This document shows, piece after piece, positions 33,601-43,696 of a DNA stretch of 64,000 bases (positions are counted from its first letter, which is position 1; each line of letters opens with the position of its first letter). The DNA comes from Triangularia verruculosa (Eukaryota; Ascomycota; Sordariomycetes; Sordariales; Podosporaceae): the NCBI GenBank assembly GCA_033296885.1, contig MU863889.1:124001-188000 (forward strand). The letters are read 5' to 3'. The notes beneath the pieces are model-generated. The model saw only the letters and a list, made by a program, of their open reading frames with translations, made no database searches and was not told where the DNA came from. The position numbers and the translations under genes were made by a program.

Positions 33601-34465
33601 GAACGGTGGTGGCCGTTTAAAGGGCTGGGACTTCAAGGACATTGCCATATCGCGGGATCCATTGCAACTACGAGTTGCATCGCTGCCAGACTATGGCAAA
33701 ACCTGGTCTGACTTTGCCAAGTCCATCGGAGCTGTGACGCTCTTTGGCTGTGGCTTTGGTGATATTATTAAGCCCAATCTCGAAAAGTCCGACGTCGATT
33801 CCACGCAGTCTGTCAGGACGACGATGCCGGCCAACAAAGGCCTACTGGGGGCATGCCTCGCAGATTTCGAAGACATTGCCGAAATCCACGGCAAACAAGG
33901 AGCTCTGGAGAAAATGTTTGCGTTAGAAAAACTGGACCCAAGCGCATTCCCAGATGGTGGAGTGATATTTGGCCTCCATAAGGTGAAGCAGAACGAGAAG
34001 GCTGTCCTCGGGGGCCCCTCACTGAATGTCCCCAACGATGCAGACGCCTCGGCTTCGACAACGTCATATTCTCAAGACGCCAGCAGCACGCCCCCTTCTC
34101 TCATCGGAAATCGCCGATTAGTTGGCGGCCCGTCAGATACACAGGATAGTGATCCGGTTACGCAAGACACGCTCCCTACGACACCCGGATTGTGCCGCAC
34201 TCCCTCTCGGTCAGATCTCGAGAATCTCGCGCCATCGGTAGTTGAAAATGACGCTCCACCGGACGATGAGGGATATCAGCCAGGCGAGGATGAAGACACA
34301 GCTAGGCCCACCAGACTTGGGTTGAGATTCGGAAAGAGATTGGCAAAACGACGGCGCGAAGACGATGATTCACAAGACGAGGACCACAACCCGAATAGAA
34401 AGGGTAAGAAGAGAAGAAAATTTCAGAATCTGGTCAGGCGCACTCTCAGCGGTCCAGCTTCATGA
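30683..34465 (+). CDS. Large fungus-specific conserved protein of unknown function
   Basis: Six exons are proposed: 30683-30744, 30811-30940, 30996-31474, 31526-32166, 32224-32874, 32991-34465 (1,145 residues). Exons 2-6 are well supported by GT-AG borders, branch points and frame; the first exon has a weak donor (GTCATG) and is uncertain. The first 150 residues are low-complexity and basic. A helical region follows (SKFAENLASQVLTLGIDL to LLAAFSLRLGHKGSTQTHMD). The centre has GNFEYATVFDSAAFKGLLSS and a region around WHGMFRNAAIAKGFPIP. Further on, YVNKLRWIDQKFVILWD and RGWLVRGSSVLLHLVRASL are, to my memory, shared by a family found only in filamentous ascomycetes. The tail is acidic, then basic with a likely nuclear signal (KRLAKRRRED, KGKKRRKF). 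No known enzyme motif is visible. Confidence 0.72.
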
Positions 34466-34644
34466 GGAAAGCGGAATTCCCCATATATACTCCGACAATG
34501 CATAATTACGGTTTCTTCTTGGGTGGTAGCTGTGGCGCACGCGGTGGAAGCCACATGAGAATTACCGTTGGGGATGCACGAAAGTCTCTTTCTGAGCTTG
34601 AAGGACGAAGCTTTGCAGCCCAGAAAATGCTATTTTAGCGGCGG

Positions 34645-34650
34645 TATAAA
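34645..34650 (+). promoter_or_regulatory. TATA box upstream of the coiled-coil gene
   Basis: TATAAA within GGCGGTATAAAGCAGG, about 100 bases before the ATG at 34746; consistent with a core promoter and a short leader rich in C and A. Confidence 0.5.
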
Positions 34651-34745
34651 GCAGGCCTTTCCCCCACATCAGACACCGGCTCCCGCATCTTTCACTCTTC
34701 TCAGCCAACTTTAAAGCACCTATCCAACTATCACAACCAACTACC

Positions 34746-35299
34746 ATGGACAACCACGGCAAACAAATCCGTTGGCCGTCGCGTAATTCGCTGGCGCATT
34801 GGAAAGCATGCAACATCCCGAAGGCCAGAAATACCAAAGCCCACGCCGACGAGACCTCTGCTTCCCAGTCGGGACTCACCTCCGAGAGCCTTGATCCGAC
34901 CGATGGAACAAAGATCTACTCCCTGACGCTTGCCGAAACAAACACCATCATCGACAGCTTTCACGAGTCCAAGTCCCTCAAGCAGGACTACGACGATCTG
35001 CAAGAGCGATTCCAGTGGCTGAAAACAGACCGTGATCAGCTCACAGCAAACTGATCGCGTTGCATGTCAAATCCTTCCGGGAACTCAATGCCTTGCAGCG
35101 GAACTACACCGATCTTTACGAAAAACATCAAGACCTACTGGAGACATACAGGGCCTTGGCCGATGAGCACGAAGACCTCCGTCTTGAAGCGGAGGTACAA
35201 TCGGTTTTAGAACATATGCCACGACCAACTGCACTTGACGATTCAAGGTTGAGGGTCCGAGTTCTCACAAGTGAGGATGTGAAGATGTTCGAGGCTTAA
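34746..35299 (+). CDS. Small coiled-coil protein with a frame break
   Basis: From ATG 34746 (CTACCATGG) a 102-codon frame encodes a polar N-terminus and then heptad-rich LAETNTIIDSFHESKSLKQD and YDDLQERFQWLKTDRDQL, ending at TGA 35052-35054. The coiled coil resumes at once in another frame (about 35047-35299): HVKSFRELNALQRNYTDLYE, KHQDLLETYRALADEHEDL, and ends DSRLRVRVLTSEDVKMFEA. Either the gene has a one-base frameshift, or an intron (for example 34976-35046, 71 bases, weak GTCCAA donor) joins the two, or a sequencing error is present. Joined, the protein would have about 160-185 residues, largely coiled coil. No family recognised. Confidence 0.5.
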
Positions 35300-35726
35300 T
35301 GGAGGGGGAATGGGTTGGTCTCTGAGGGTTGAGGGGGAATAGTTGGAGACACCTAAGGAGAGCCGTTAGGTGTAGTAAGTCCTGGGAACAGGAGGGACGA
35401 CGAGATAGGGAAGTGATTTTGGACGAAGGGACACGTCTTCAAAGCTTGTTTAGAGTTCTTACGGTTTTTAGGTTGTTGAGAATTAAACAAGAAAAGTGCT
35501 TGGTCAAGTTAAGGTACCTAGGTCCATCCTGCAGCGAATGAATGAACGCCTAAACATTGAGAACAATGGTGGTTGCAATTTCTCTGCTACTGACCCCACT
35601 GTCTAGGTACAGAAGCGTTGCCCCCAAATCATGCTCCGTCCTCTCTATCTTTCCACGAGGTCGTCATGTCAACCACTGCGCGTCCAAAGGCTTGATTGCA
35701 AACTGCCGTGTGCCCTTTCAATCAGC
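35300..35726. other. Intergenic region
   Basis: About 430 bases between convergent genes; contains GGTACCTAGGTCC at 35513-35525. No gene recognised. Confidence 0.4.
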
Positions 35727-36404
35727 CTAGCAGCTGTCACCGGTGACATAGACATTCCAGTTGCCCTTGAAGAAGTCCTGGGCGGAAACCTTGCACTTGG
35801 GGTCCCATCTGTGGCACTTGGCCTGAAGATACCAGGCGCTGTCGGCGATCTCGTCCCAGCTGACTGTCTTGTCGACTGAGTCCTAGAATGAAGAAGATAC
35901 AGCGATTAGTTTGAATCGAAAGCAAAGAGGAGGTAGGAGACAAACATTATTGCACCACCAGATGGCGGAGTTATAGGCGCAGCTCACACGGCCGCAGCTT
36001 TTGGGCTGGTTTTTGGGCGCGGGGCTGTCGATGCGGCCCAGGTAGCGGGAACCATCACGGATGTCTTGGCAGAAGGCCTTGCCCTTGTCCGAGTCGAAGT
36101 CGCAGTTGGTGGACTGTCGATCGGCCTGGGTAGCGAACTTGAAAGCAGGCTCGGGGTCCGGATCGGTGAGGTTCAAGCCGGCGGTGAAATTCTGAGTCCA
36201 ACCGGGATAGGAGAGCTCCATCTGGGTGATGGCCTCCTGGACAGTGCCGGTGACAGCCTCACGGGGGCCGGTGGGAACGTTGGGGTCGATGGGGAGATCC
36301 CACTGGACCTTACTGACGGCGTAGTTGGCAATGGGGGCGACGGCAGCGCCCTGGGCGAGCTGAGCCAGGACAGCGCCGACGGCGTAGAAGATCTTGGAGA
36401 CCAT
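35727..36404 (-). CDS. Secreted cysteine-rich protein
   Basis: Two exons (36404-35946 and 35882-35727, intron 63 bases with CTAAT branch region) give 204 residues. The N-terminus MVSKIFYAVGAVLAQLAQGA is a signal peptide, with likely cleavage after AQGAAVA. The mature part has an Asn-glycosylation motif (NFT, NLT) and eleven Cys, including NCDFDSDKGKAFCQDI and SCGRVSCAYNSAIWWCNN, the latter typical of a widespread fungal secreted protein family of unknown role. The second exon carries KCHRWDPKCKVSAQDF and ends at GDSC. It is probably an extracellular, disulfide-stabilised protein; an effector-like role is possible but not shown. Confidence 0.82.
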
Positions 36405-37388
36405 GTTGGCGGTTTGGGAAGTGTAGTGTGGGTTGTTGGCTGGTGGTTGTTGCTTTTGTTGTTCGTGGTAGAGGAGGAGAGTGACAGAACTGGGGCAGCT
36501 ATGGCTGGAATATTATACCCAGAACTGGTGCATCTCAAGGAGCATCTTAAAGAGGGTCCCAGGTGTTGGGAGCATCCCCATGTTGCTCTCTGGCGGTATT
36601 GCGTCACTTCACTACAGGCGTGATCGCATTCACACTGGACAGAGCATCTTGCTGAAGTCACTTGCGCTCAGTGAATAACGGAGGGGAGAATTTAACGTGG
36701 ATCTTCGCTGCTCTGAATTAATCGAGTGACTATAGGGAATTGGTTTCTTCCTATTGCGTCGCTCGTGTCTCCGCTGTCAGAGCGTCCAGGTGAACGTGAA
36801 AAATACCCACCCAGGTATGCCAGTTGCATAGCTACCTAACTAAGTAGGTAGTGTTGACTTCTTGACCCACTGCTCCTCGAGTGAATCACGAGGCTTCCAA
36901 GCCCTATTATCTCAACATCTTAACTTACCACCACAAGACCAATAGTCTCTTTGAGCCATACCTCACATTTCCCCAATCTTCGACGCTGATTTGTCTGGCG
37001 ATAGTGAAGAAAAATAACGGAGAGGTATGATGGGGAGTTTGGGGATTTTGCGCCTGTCACTTGGAGGTCGAGGTCCGGTGAGAACCTGAAGTGCGATGGG
37101 AAGAAAGGTGGTGATGACATGATTGGCGATTGGAAGGTCGTTTACTGCAGGCGGGATGATAGTACCACTAATAGTGGAGGGATGGTGAGGAAGTACCACT
37201 CGTAAAAGACGGTTTATGACGACGGCAAGGAATGGGTGTTATGATGAAGGCTTGGTGGTCTGGCGCAGGTCCGGGATGGCGGACGATGGTGCTGTGGGCA
37301 GCTATCATATATTCAGCCTGTCTGCACCTTCCATCAGCGAAGTAGCTAGACATTGTGTGTAGATAGCGCAATGGTCACAGAGCCGCGA
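36405..37388. other. Intergenic region
   Basis: About 1 kb upstream of the secreted-protein gene, with a CT/CA-rich leader next to its ATG and TACCTA-type motifs at 36833-36850. No other gene recognised. Confidence 0.4.
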
Positions 37389-37389
37389 G

Positions 37390-37471
37390 CAACCTGGCCT
37401 GGCCAGTCGAGGGTGTGTGGACCGGACTGACCCTTCGCTTCAGACTGTGGGTTCAAATCCCACTGGGTTAT
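37390..37471 (+). other. Pol III-type element, possible tRNA pseudogene
   Basis: A perfect T-arm (GTGGGTTCAAATCCCAC) with B-box GGTTCAAATCC, a B-box-distant TGGCCAGTCGAGG resembling an A-box, an acceptor-like AACC...GGTT pairing and a T6 terminator at 37473-37478. The rest does not fold into a standard cloverleaf and no anticodon can be assigned. It may be a decayed tRNA or a tRNA-derived element. It lies 200 bases from an AT-rich tandem repeat. Confidence 0.3.
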
Positions 37472-37670
37472 CTTTTTTGTTTTCTTTTCTGTCATTCTCT
37501 CCGAATGAAATAGCTACCAAATAGCGTCTCTAATACATATCTTCAAGCACTTGTCTTTCCCAGCTGCTACCGCGTTTTCTGATACTGCAGTAAACGCGAC
37601 ATTGAAGCTTGGGGCATATTAGGGCACGTCCCGGACTAAAAAGCTGGCACTGCAAATAGGAATATAGCAT

Positions 37671-37795
37671 TGAAAGATAGTTAATACGCTTTAAAAGATA
37701 GTCTATAGGCCTTAAAAGATAGTTAATAGGCCTTAAAAATATCAAAAATACATTAAAAGATAGTAATAAGCCTTAAGAAGATAGTTAATATGCCT
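37671..37795 (+). repeat. AT-rich imperfect tandem repeat, about 21-base unit
   Basis: Six or so degenerate copies of a unit like TTAAAAGATAGTTAATAGGCC, varying in the last bases (ACGCT, CTATAGGCC, AATAAGCC, AATATGCC). The composition differs strongly from the surrounding GC-balanced DNA. It could be the tail of a degraded transposon or a simple minisatellite. Confidence 0.75.
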
Positions 37796-38189
37796 TTTCT
37801 ATTATTCTTAAGGTGTGATCCTGGTTTGTAATACCAATTATTTTGTCTACGGCGTGTAGGGATAGGGTCTTCGTTCGAAGCTGTTTGTTTACCTCTGTCT
37901 GGCCTAACGGATGAACTGCTTCCTGAGTGATCATGACCCGGCCATTCTAACAAACACAATATCTCTCACAATTACAACAAAATGGCAGAGACCAGATTCA
38001 TCACGAGAATCGTGGCTGATATTCAGTTGGGGTCACACCTGGTTGGCACTAATGATTTTCACAAACTTTAATCCTGGTGTGCACGTCCTTCCAGCGGACT
38101 TGCTCTCGCGCTCCGGAACCTCATCAAAACCGACAGGAAAGCTCCCGTCAAGACGGCTTCATTTTGACGCCCATACTCCTGCCACAAAC

Positions 38190-39519
38190 ATGCCTCCTCG
38201 CAAACAGATTGGAGTGCCAACTGCCGCGCCGACGCGTCGGTCTTCACGCGTTGCGGCCAGGGAGACCGCGTCCGCAACTGACTCGGAGTCCCGACCACCA
38301 CCGCCAACAAAATCACCCAAGGCATCAAGTGGACGTCGCAAAGTGTCCCCTCGTGCCCAAGCCGCCATGGAGGAACAAGTTGCTGCTGCTCCGGCTGCCA
38401 GTCGGTCCAAATTCCAGTCGAAAACCTTCGTTGCACCCGGCGAAGAGGGGACGAAACAGTTTAGCTATGGCGAGCAGAATTTTGTTGCTGGGCGACTCAT
38501 CACGATAGATAACTTCCAATTCGCCACGCCGTTGTTCCCCTCTCAGTACCCTGTTTCTGGGGAGATGAAGCTTGAGATCCAGACCAAGACCGACTACGAC
38601 CGACACACCTCTTTGTTGCTCTTCCGCGATTACGAAGATTCGGATGCGTTTCAGATGCCATTCAACAATATTGGTAGGCGTCAGCCAACTGCTCATTACT
38701 GACTCTCCAACTCTAACACGAGCTCCAGACCAAGTGATGGTGCTCTCAGAGCTCACTAAGGCCGGGAGTGCCCCAAAGAAAGCCAGGCAATATCGCGTCC
38801 TTGTCATCCCCACCGCTGCCACTGGGCTATCGGCCATTAAGAGACAGTACCCGCAGATTATCTCCCTCAGCATTCCAAACCAGAAGGTAGACAAGGAACT
38901 GGGGGGTGTGCTTGGGAAAGCTGCCGATCCCAAAAAAGATACCTACCTCTCTGTATTCAAGGCTGCTTTCGACAAGTGGCTCCAGCCCTTCGACAAATTC
39001 GTCATTGATGCGACCAATATAAAAGAAAGCGGCATCTGGGAGGGCAAGACTACGGTCAAGTACTTGTTGAAGAGTGAGCCCAACGAGAAGAAAGTCCCAG
39101 GTAGGCCAATACCGCCAAGCCATGGTTCCTCACAGAAATATTCTAACATTCTCCCAGGCCATGCCTACTTCCTCACCACAGGCATTGTGTTTATTTCTGA
39201 CAATCTTCGTTTCTATACTCCCTTTTCTTCCTTTTCCCAGGCCATGCTTCTCCTCGCGTATGAGAGAAACTCGCCGGTTGGTGCAAGCTACATCATTCAG
39301 GACCTCACCGAGCCGTACTTCACGGATGCGCCTGGTGAGACACAAGACAAGCAGTCGATTAGCTTCAGTGGTCTCCCCGCTTCTTTAGTGAATCATCTGA
39401 AGGAATGGTCGGATAACAATGGGATCAAGACGATGAGGATGAACCAGGCTTTCTACAGCTACCAGGACAACTCGCCCATGAGCGGGTTCATGCTACCAGG
39501 GATGATGGGCATGATGTGA
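38190..39519 (+). CDS. Rtt106-like double-PH protein (tentative)
   Basis: Three exons (38190-38673, 38729-39100, 39158-39519) give 405 residues; start ATG in ACAAACATGCC. The N-terminus is a basic, Ser/Pro-rich tail of about 80 residues (PTRRSSRVAARETASATD, then SPKASSGRRKVSPRAQAA), as in chromatin proteins. Two globular halves follow: HTSLLLFRDYEDSDAFQMPF with DQVMVLSELT, and GHAYFLTTGIVFISDNLRFY with TPFSSFSQAMLL, which resembles the second PH domain of Rtt106/Pob3-type histone chaperones (FLxxGIxFxxxxLxFxPxSS). The C-terminus is Met-rich (FMLPGMMGMM). A 54-base GT-AG stretch at 39187-39240 with branch point and pyrimidine tract could be spliced in addition, but it encodes part of the PH-like motif. 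The family call is weak; the gene itself is sound. Confidence 0.6.
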
Positions 39520-40479
39520 AAAGGTTCTCTATTTTGGCTGGCGGCGCGCGTTTGTCTATGTGGTTCCTATTCACTGTTGGGCTGGCAATGAAGAGACATG
39601 ATCATGCACAGGGAGAGATGTGCTTGCCTTGACCTGTGCATATCTGATGTCGGATTCGCCGCCTCTGGACAGGGTGCCCGTGTCTCTAAGAGACAAGATA
39701 AGGGCAAGGACACGATCCACGACCTGAGAAAGGGGTGCCCTGGAATCCACGCAGCTTTGGCGCGGTCCCCATCATGGATCAAAAGATGGGTTGAGGGTTG
39801 ATCAGAAAAACTGATCTATCAACGTTACCGAAAGTTCCATTGCTTCCGACACGTCACCAGTTTCCGTCCCACAAAACGTGACAAAAGTTCTTTGTGTGTT
39901 TGTTGACAAACGCCTTGTGACAAGTCCCCACTTTTCGCCCAACCCCTATTTTCAGTCTCAGCATTAACCCTTGAATCAGGTTTGTTGCACAACTGGTCTG
40001 TGTCTCGGCTCGCAAGACAACTCGTCACTTCCCGTGGAAGGCACACTTGGAAAGCACTGGCTACTGTCCGTTCTTGGTGACGATGGAAGTGACACGATCG
40101 GAACGAGGCACAGTTTCCTCAAAGTTTGCACCTTCAACCCTGAAGCTCCACTCCCAGCGTCTCCTCCCTCTTCCACTCCCGCCCGGCCCGGCTTCTGCAG
40201 TAGCCCCCACCTTGCTCCCGATCGCTGCATTCCCGGTTCGAACGAATAATCGGGACAAGAGCGACTCATCATCTGTCGAAAAGGGCAGCGGCCGTGCAAC
40301 TTTTGACAATTGACTCTGTTCATCTGACACATCTTCCGGAGGTTAGGTATTCGAAACAGTTTACCGAGCCCACTCTTCGCCTCATCGTTGATCTCAAGGC
40401 ATTACTCAGCCACTGAGGTCATCAGCTCATCGCTCACCACAACAGAGCTACTCTCACACAATCAACTCCCTCTCCAAAC
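39520..40479. other. Intergenic region
   Basis: Nearly 1 kb. Short frames on both strands lack domains. The last 100 bases are CA/CT-rich and likely the leader of the epimerase-like gene. Confidence 0.4.
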
Positions 40480-41424
40480 ATGGAACAACTCACCCTCCTC
40501 ATCCTCGGCGCAGGCTGGACCTCCACCTTCCTCATCCCCCTCCTCCAATCCTCCTCCATCCCCTTCGCCGCCACCACCACCTCAGGCCGCACCGTCTCGG
40601 GCGCCCCCACCATCCCCTTCAAGTTCGATCCCGCCAACACGCCAGAAGACGAACTCCGCACTGCCATCTCCTCCCTTCCCGCAGCCAAATACGTCCTCAT
40701 CACCTTCCCCCTCACCGGCAATGGCCCAAGCAAAACCTTAATAGAGCTCTACAACGCGACTCACCAGTCCCACTCGTCTGCTGCATCGCAACAAGCGAGA
40801 TTCATCCAGCTCGGTTCAAGCGGTATCTGGGGCGCAGGTCGGACTATCGCGGCTGCAGATAAGGAGAAGATCGAGAAGGAATTGGCGGAGAAGAGGGGTG
40901 GCGATCCGTGGGTAACCAGGCATTCTCCCATTAATGAATCCAATCCCCGTGCCATTGCTGAGAATGAATTGCTTTCTCTGGGGGGTTGTGTGCTGAATCT
41001 TTCTGGGTTGTGGGGTGGGGAGAGGCAACCCATCAATTGGATCCCCCGCGTGGCGGCGACGAAGGAAGCTGTCAGGGGGAAGACAAGTCTGCATTTAATT
41101 CACGGGGAGGACATCGCTCGCGCAGTGGTCAAGATTGTCACGGCTGAGGACGGCAAGTGGGAAAATGGCGGTGGGAAGGGCGAGAGGTGGATGCTGACTG
41201 ATGGGTTTGTGTATGACTGGTGGGCTATGTTGGCTGGGTGGGCGGAGGATCCGGCTGGGGAAGGGAAGGTGAGGGAGCAGGGGGTCTGGGTGAGGGAGTT
41301 GATGGAGGAGGAAGACGTGAGGGCCCTGCCGAGGGAGATGGAGAAACTGGGGAGATGCTACGACTCGAGAGAGTTTTGGAGAGTTTGGGGGTTGGTGCCG
41401 ATCAAGATTTTGGGAGGCCTATAA
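40480..41424 (+). CDS. NAD(P)-binding Rossmann-fold protein, epimerase/dehydratase-like
   Basis: A single exon of 314 residues from ATG 40480 (CCAAACATGG). The N-terminus LTLLILGAGWTSTFLIPLL holds the GxGWxS/T nucleotide motif of the atypical SDR group that includes bacterial YeeZ-type proteins. RFIQLGSSGIWG and the following NPRAIAENELL fit the middle of that fold (the usual YxxxK is not evident, as in other members), then NLSGLWGGERQPINWI and LIHGEDIARAVVKIV, the conserved end of NAD-dependent epimerase-like proteins. Probably cytosolic; substrate unknown. GC-rich first half, GGG-rich second half. Confidence 0.78.
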   Translation: MEQLTLLILGAGWTSTFLIPLLQSSSIPFAATTTSGRTVSGAPTIPFKFDPANTPEDELRTAISSLPAAKYVLITFPLTGNGPSKTLIELYNATHQSHSSAASQQARFIQLGSSGIWGAGRTIAAADKEKIEKELAEKRGGDPWVTRHSPINESNPRAIAENELLSLGGCVLNLSGLWGGERQPINWIPRVAATKEAVRGKTSLHLIHGEDIARAVVKIVTAEDGKWENGGGKGERWMLTDGFVYDWWAMLAGWAEDPAGEGKVREQGVWVRELMEEEDVRALPREMEKLGRCYDSREFWRVWGLVPIKILGGL

Positions 41425-41598
41425 CTGTAGTGATATTTGCAAGGCACGGCCGATGGCTGTTGGTGTTGGAGCAGAAGGTTGCTTGGGAAGGCAAGTGGGC
41501 GGTAAAGAATATCATCAGAAGCCACTGCAAGTAGCAAAACAAAGGCTGAACATTTGGAGATGACAAAAAATGGTGTAAGGTGACCTGGGCAAAAGGTA

Positions 41599-41669
41599 TG
41601 CATCAGCCGTGAATCGAACACGGGGCCCATCGATGGCAACGATGGATTTTACCACTAAACCACTGATGC
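41599..41669 (-). tRNA. tRNA-Gly (anticodon GCC)
   Basis: A 71-base cloverleaf on the minus strand: GCATCAG acceptor paired with CTGATGC and discriminator A, D-arm GTGGTTTAGTGGTAAAAT, anticodon loop TTGCCAT, T-arm CCGTGTTCGATTCACGG. No intron. All stems pair and the sequence is close to the eukaryotic Gly-GCC consensus. Confidence 0.95.
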
Positions 41670-41963
41670 TGTTTGTTGATTGGATATCCTTTTGCACAAG
41701 ATGCATCGTTCATGAAGGCTAGTTAACAACGGAGATTACCTAACTGTTTTGGTACCCAGTTCGCGTTTTTCGCAATCTTTCATGGAAACAAAGAGACTGG
41801 TCGTTGGTGCACAGACCACAACATGCCCCCCTGAGCCCCTGACTCTGAGCCTCCTGAGCTCCTGGACCCCTGGATTCATTGTTCAGGGCTGAGAAAAATG
41901 ACAGTTCAGGAACGCGACCCTTTGATGTCCACTACGTCGTTTCCTCAGTATTTGCTTTGGTGC

Positions 41964-42000
41964 CCCGGAACTTGGCCCCGGAACTTGGCCCTGGAACGTC
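41964..42000 (+). repeat. Short tandem repeat CCCCGGAACTTGG
   Basis: Two perfect adjacent 13-base copies (41964-41976, 41977-41989) and a third partial, diverged copy. It lies in the spacer between tRNA-Gly (minus strand) and the small orphan gene. The rest of this 680-base spacer shows no gene. Confidence 0.8.
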
Positions 42001-42352
42001 ACGTCCAACCGATTGGTTGGTTTGGAGTGAGTCCGCGAGTGCTGGTGTATGAATAATGATATCTTCCAGACCCCTTGTTGGTGCTTCAGGGGCTAGGGGC
42101 TTCAGTGCCCTGGACTTCGTGGCTGAAAGGCAGGCATTCTACCATTGTCAAGAAGGCGACGTGGGTGTCGAGGTCAGCATATAACATCAAGCTATCTGGC
42201 CGACACCAGAATATCTTGGATTGGCATTTTGACCATCATACTCATCATTTTGTTTCTTCTGCGCGTCTGTCGGACTTTTTCAACTGACGACAGTGTACAC
42301 CATCCTTATTCCCATCAACCTCTGCCCTCAAGATTGCCTGCTTGTATAGGTC

Positions 42353-43060
42353 ATGAAGCATGAGAGTGATCGCCCCACTGGTGTGATTCCGACACCCCGT
42401 ACTGAGTTCCCAGTCTTTGACCCTACTAAAACTTATGCCATGGTCGCCAGCAGCTCTGATGGCCACAAATGGCCCGTCGGTTGTATCTGGTTGCATGGAA
42501 TGGGGACATCACAAGAGACTATTTGGCATGATCTAATTGATATTGGACCTGTGGTAAGTCACTTTGGAATTCCTGTATCCTAAGCTATCCCCCATCCATC
42601 GCGAGACGGAATCTCACCTCATTTATCCGTATAGTATCACTGCCCACAGCTTTCCGGCTTCTACCCTTTGTACGAGTATCTCCCATCTTCGATCGTTGAA
42701 GACCAGCTGCGCACCGCCCCATGTGAGCCCTGCCAGGTTTCAGGGGGACCCCCCTGGTACATTCCCTATCCCCATGTTTTCAAGAACTCGGAAGGTCTTG
42801 AGAGCTTGAGGATCACCAGCAGTGTTCGGCCCACATATCTCTATCCCATCGTTCACCCCTTGAGATTCTCCAGCAACGGCAGACAGGGAATGGTGCGACT
42901 TCTCTACCACCTTCCACATCCAGGGCGACATGTGTATGATGTTGTGTACCATCCTCCAGGAACCGGACTCTTCTCTCGGGCGGATTTGGTTGACGGAAAT
43001 GCGTTAGATGACGATATGAAGCAAAGTCTTCTCAGGAGATGGTCTAACCATTCTAGATAG
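42353..43060 (+). CDS. Small hypothetical protein
   Basis: Two exons (42353-42553 and 42635-43060, 81-base intron GTAAGT to GTATAG with CTAAG branch region) give 208 residues. The first exon includes KWPVGCIWLHGMGTSQETIW, which resembles the first strand and oxyanion turn (LHGMG) of an alpha/beta-hydrolase, but no nucleophile elbow or catalytic His follows, and the second exon (YHCPQLSGFYPLYEYLP, PPWYIPYPHVFKN) is unlike any family I know. It may be a truncated hydrolase-derived orphan. No signal peptide or membrane segment. Moderate support from the clean splice junction. Confidence 0.45.
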
Positions 43061-43696
43061 GTGAGAAGCATTGATGGGGAAGTGAAATAGGGTAAGGATG
43101 TAAGGCAGGCGAAGGATGTGGTAGATGGTAGAGCGGACTATTTTGAAGGATCTAACGGGTAAGGATCGACCTGGTATGGACGAAGTTACGGCTGGCCCGT
43201 GTTGGCTACTTTGAGAAACAGAGCAACATAATAATACATGTACCTTACTACCTAGGTACCTACCAACTTGTTGTGCTCACAGTTACGTTCTGGTCGTTGG
43301 CGCAGTTTAACGCATACGTACGTCATAAGGAGTGTTTTTAGAGAATCTAACGTGGTTGAAAATCTCTATCCTTTTGTCGACGGCGTGCCAGTTTCTGTGG
43401 CGATGCGCGACACTAAACCGCCATCTGCTGCACGCCACCAAACAGTGACTGGAGATATGATTGGTAGGATAAGGGAAGGGTGAGGAGCTGAATGAAGATG
43501 ATCTGTTATGCAGTGTTTCGGGTTAACCCCGCTCATGTTTCTCAGCCTTCGTCCCTTGAGATTGCAAATGGCTACCGTGATTTCTCTCAGCCTCCCGGAT
43601 TTCTGCATTATTTGTACCGTCAATTGAGAACCCGCGTCGCCAAACGGAGAGGTCACACAGTCAGATAGCGGTACAGTCGACGGCAACACGAGAGCT
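43061..43696. other. Intergenic region
   Basis: About 640 bases with an exact TACCTAGGTA at 43249-43258 inside a run of TACC repeats. No gene recognised. Confidence 0.4.

Noticed and set aside
36066..36623. 185-codon plus-strand Gly/Leu/Val-rich frame
   Set aside because: Antisense of the secreted-protein gene and its leader.
37390..37471. A functional tRNA gene
   Set aside because: T-arm and terminator are good, but the D-arm, anticodon arm and first acceptor pair do not fit; listed only as a pol III-type element.
39187..39240. Extra 54-base intron in the Rtt106-like gene
   Set aside because: Despite a branch point and pyrimidine tract, it encodes residues that fit the PH-like strand; retained as coding but flagged.
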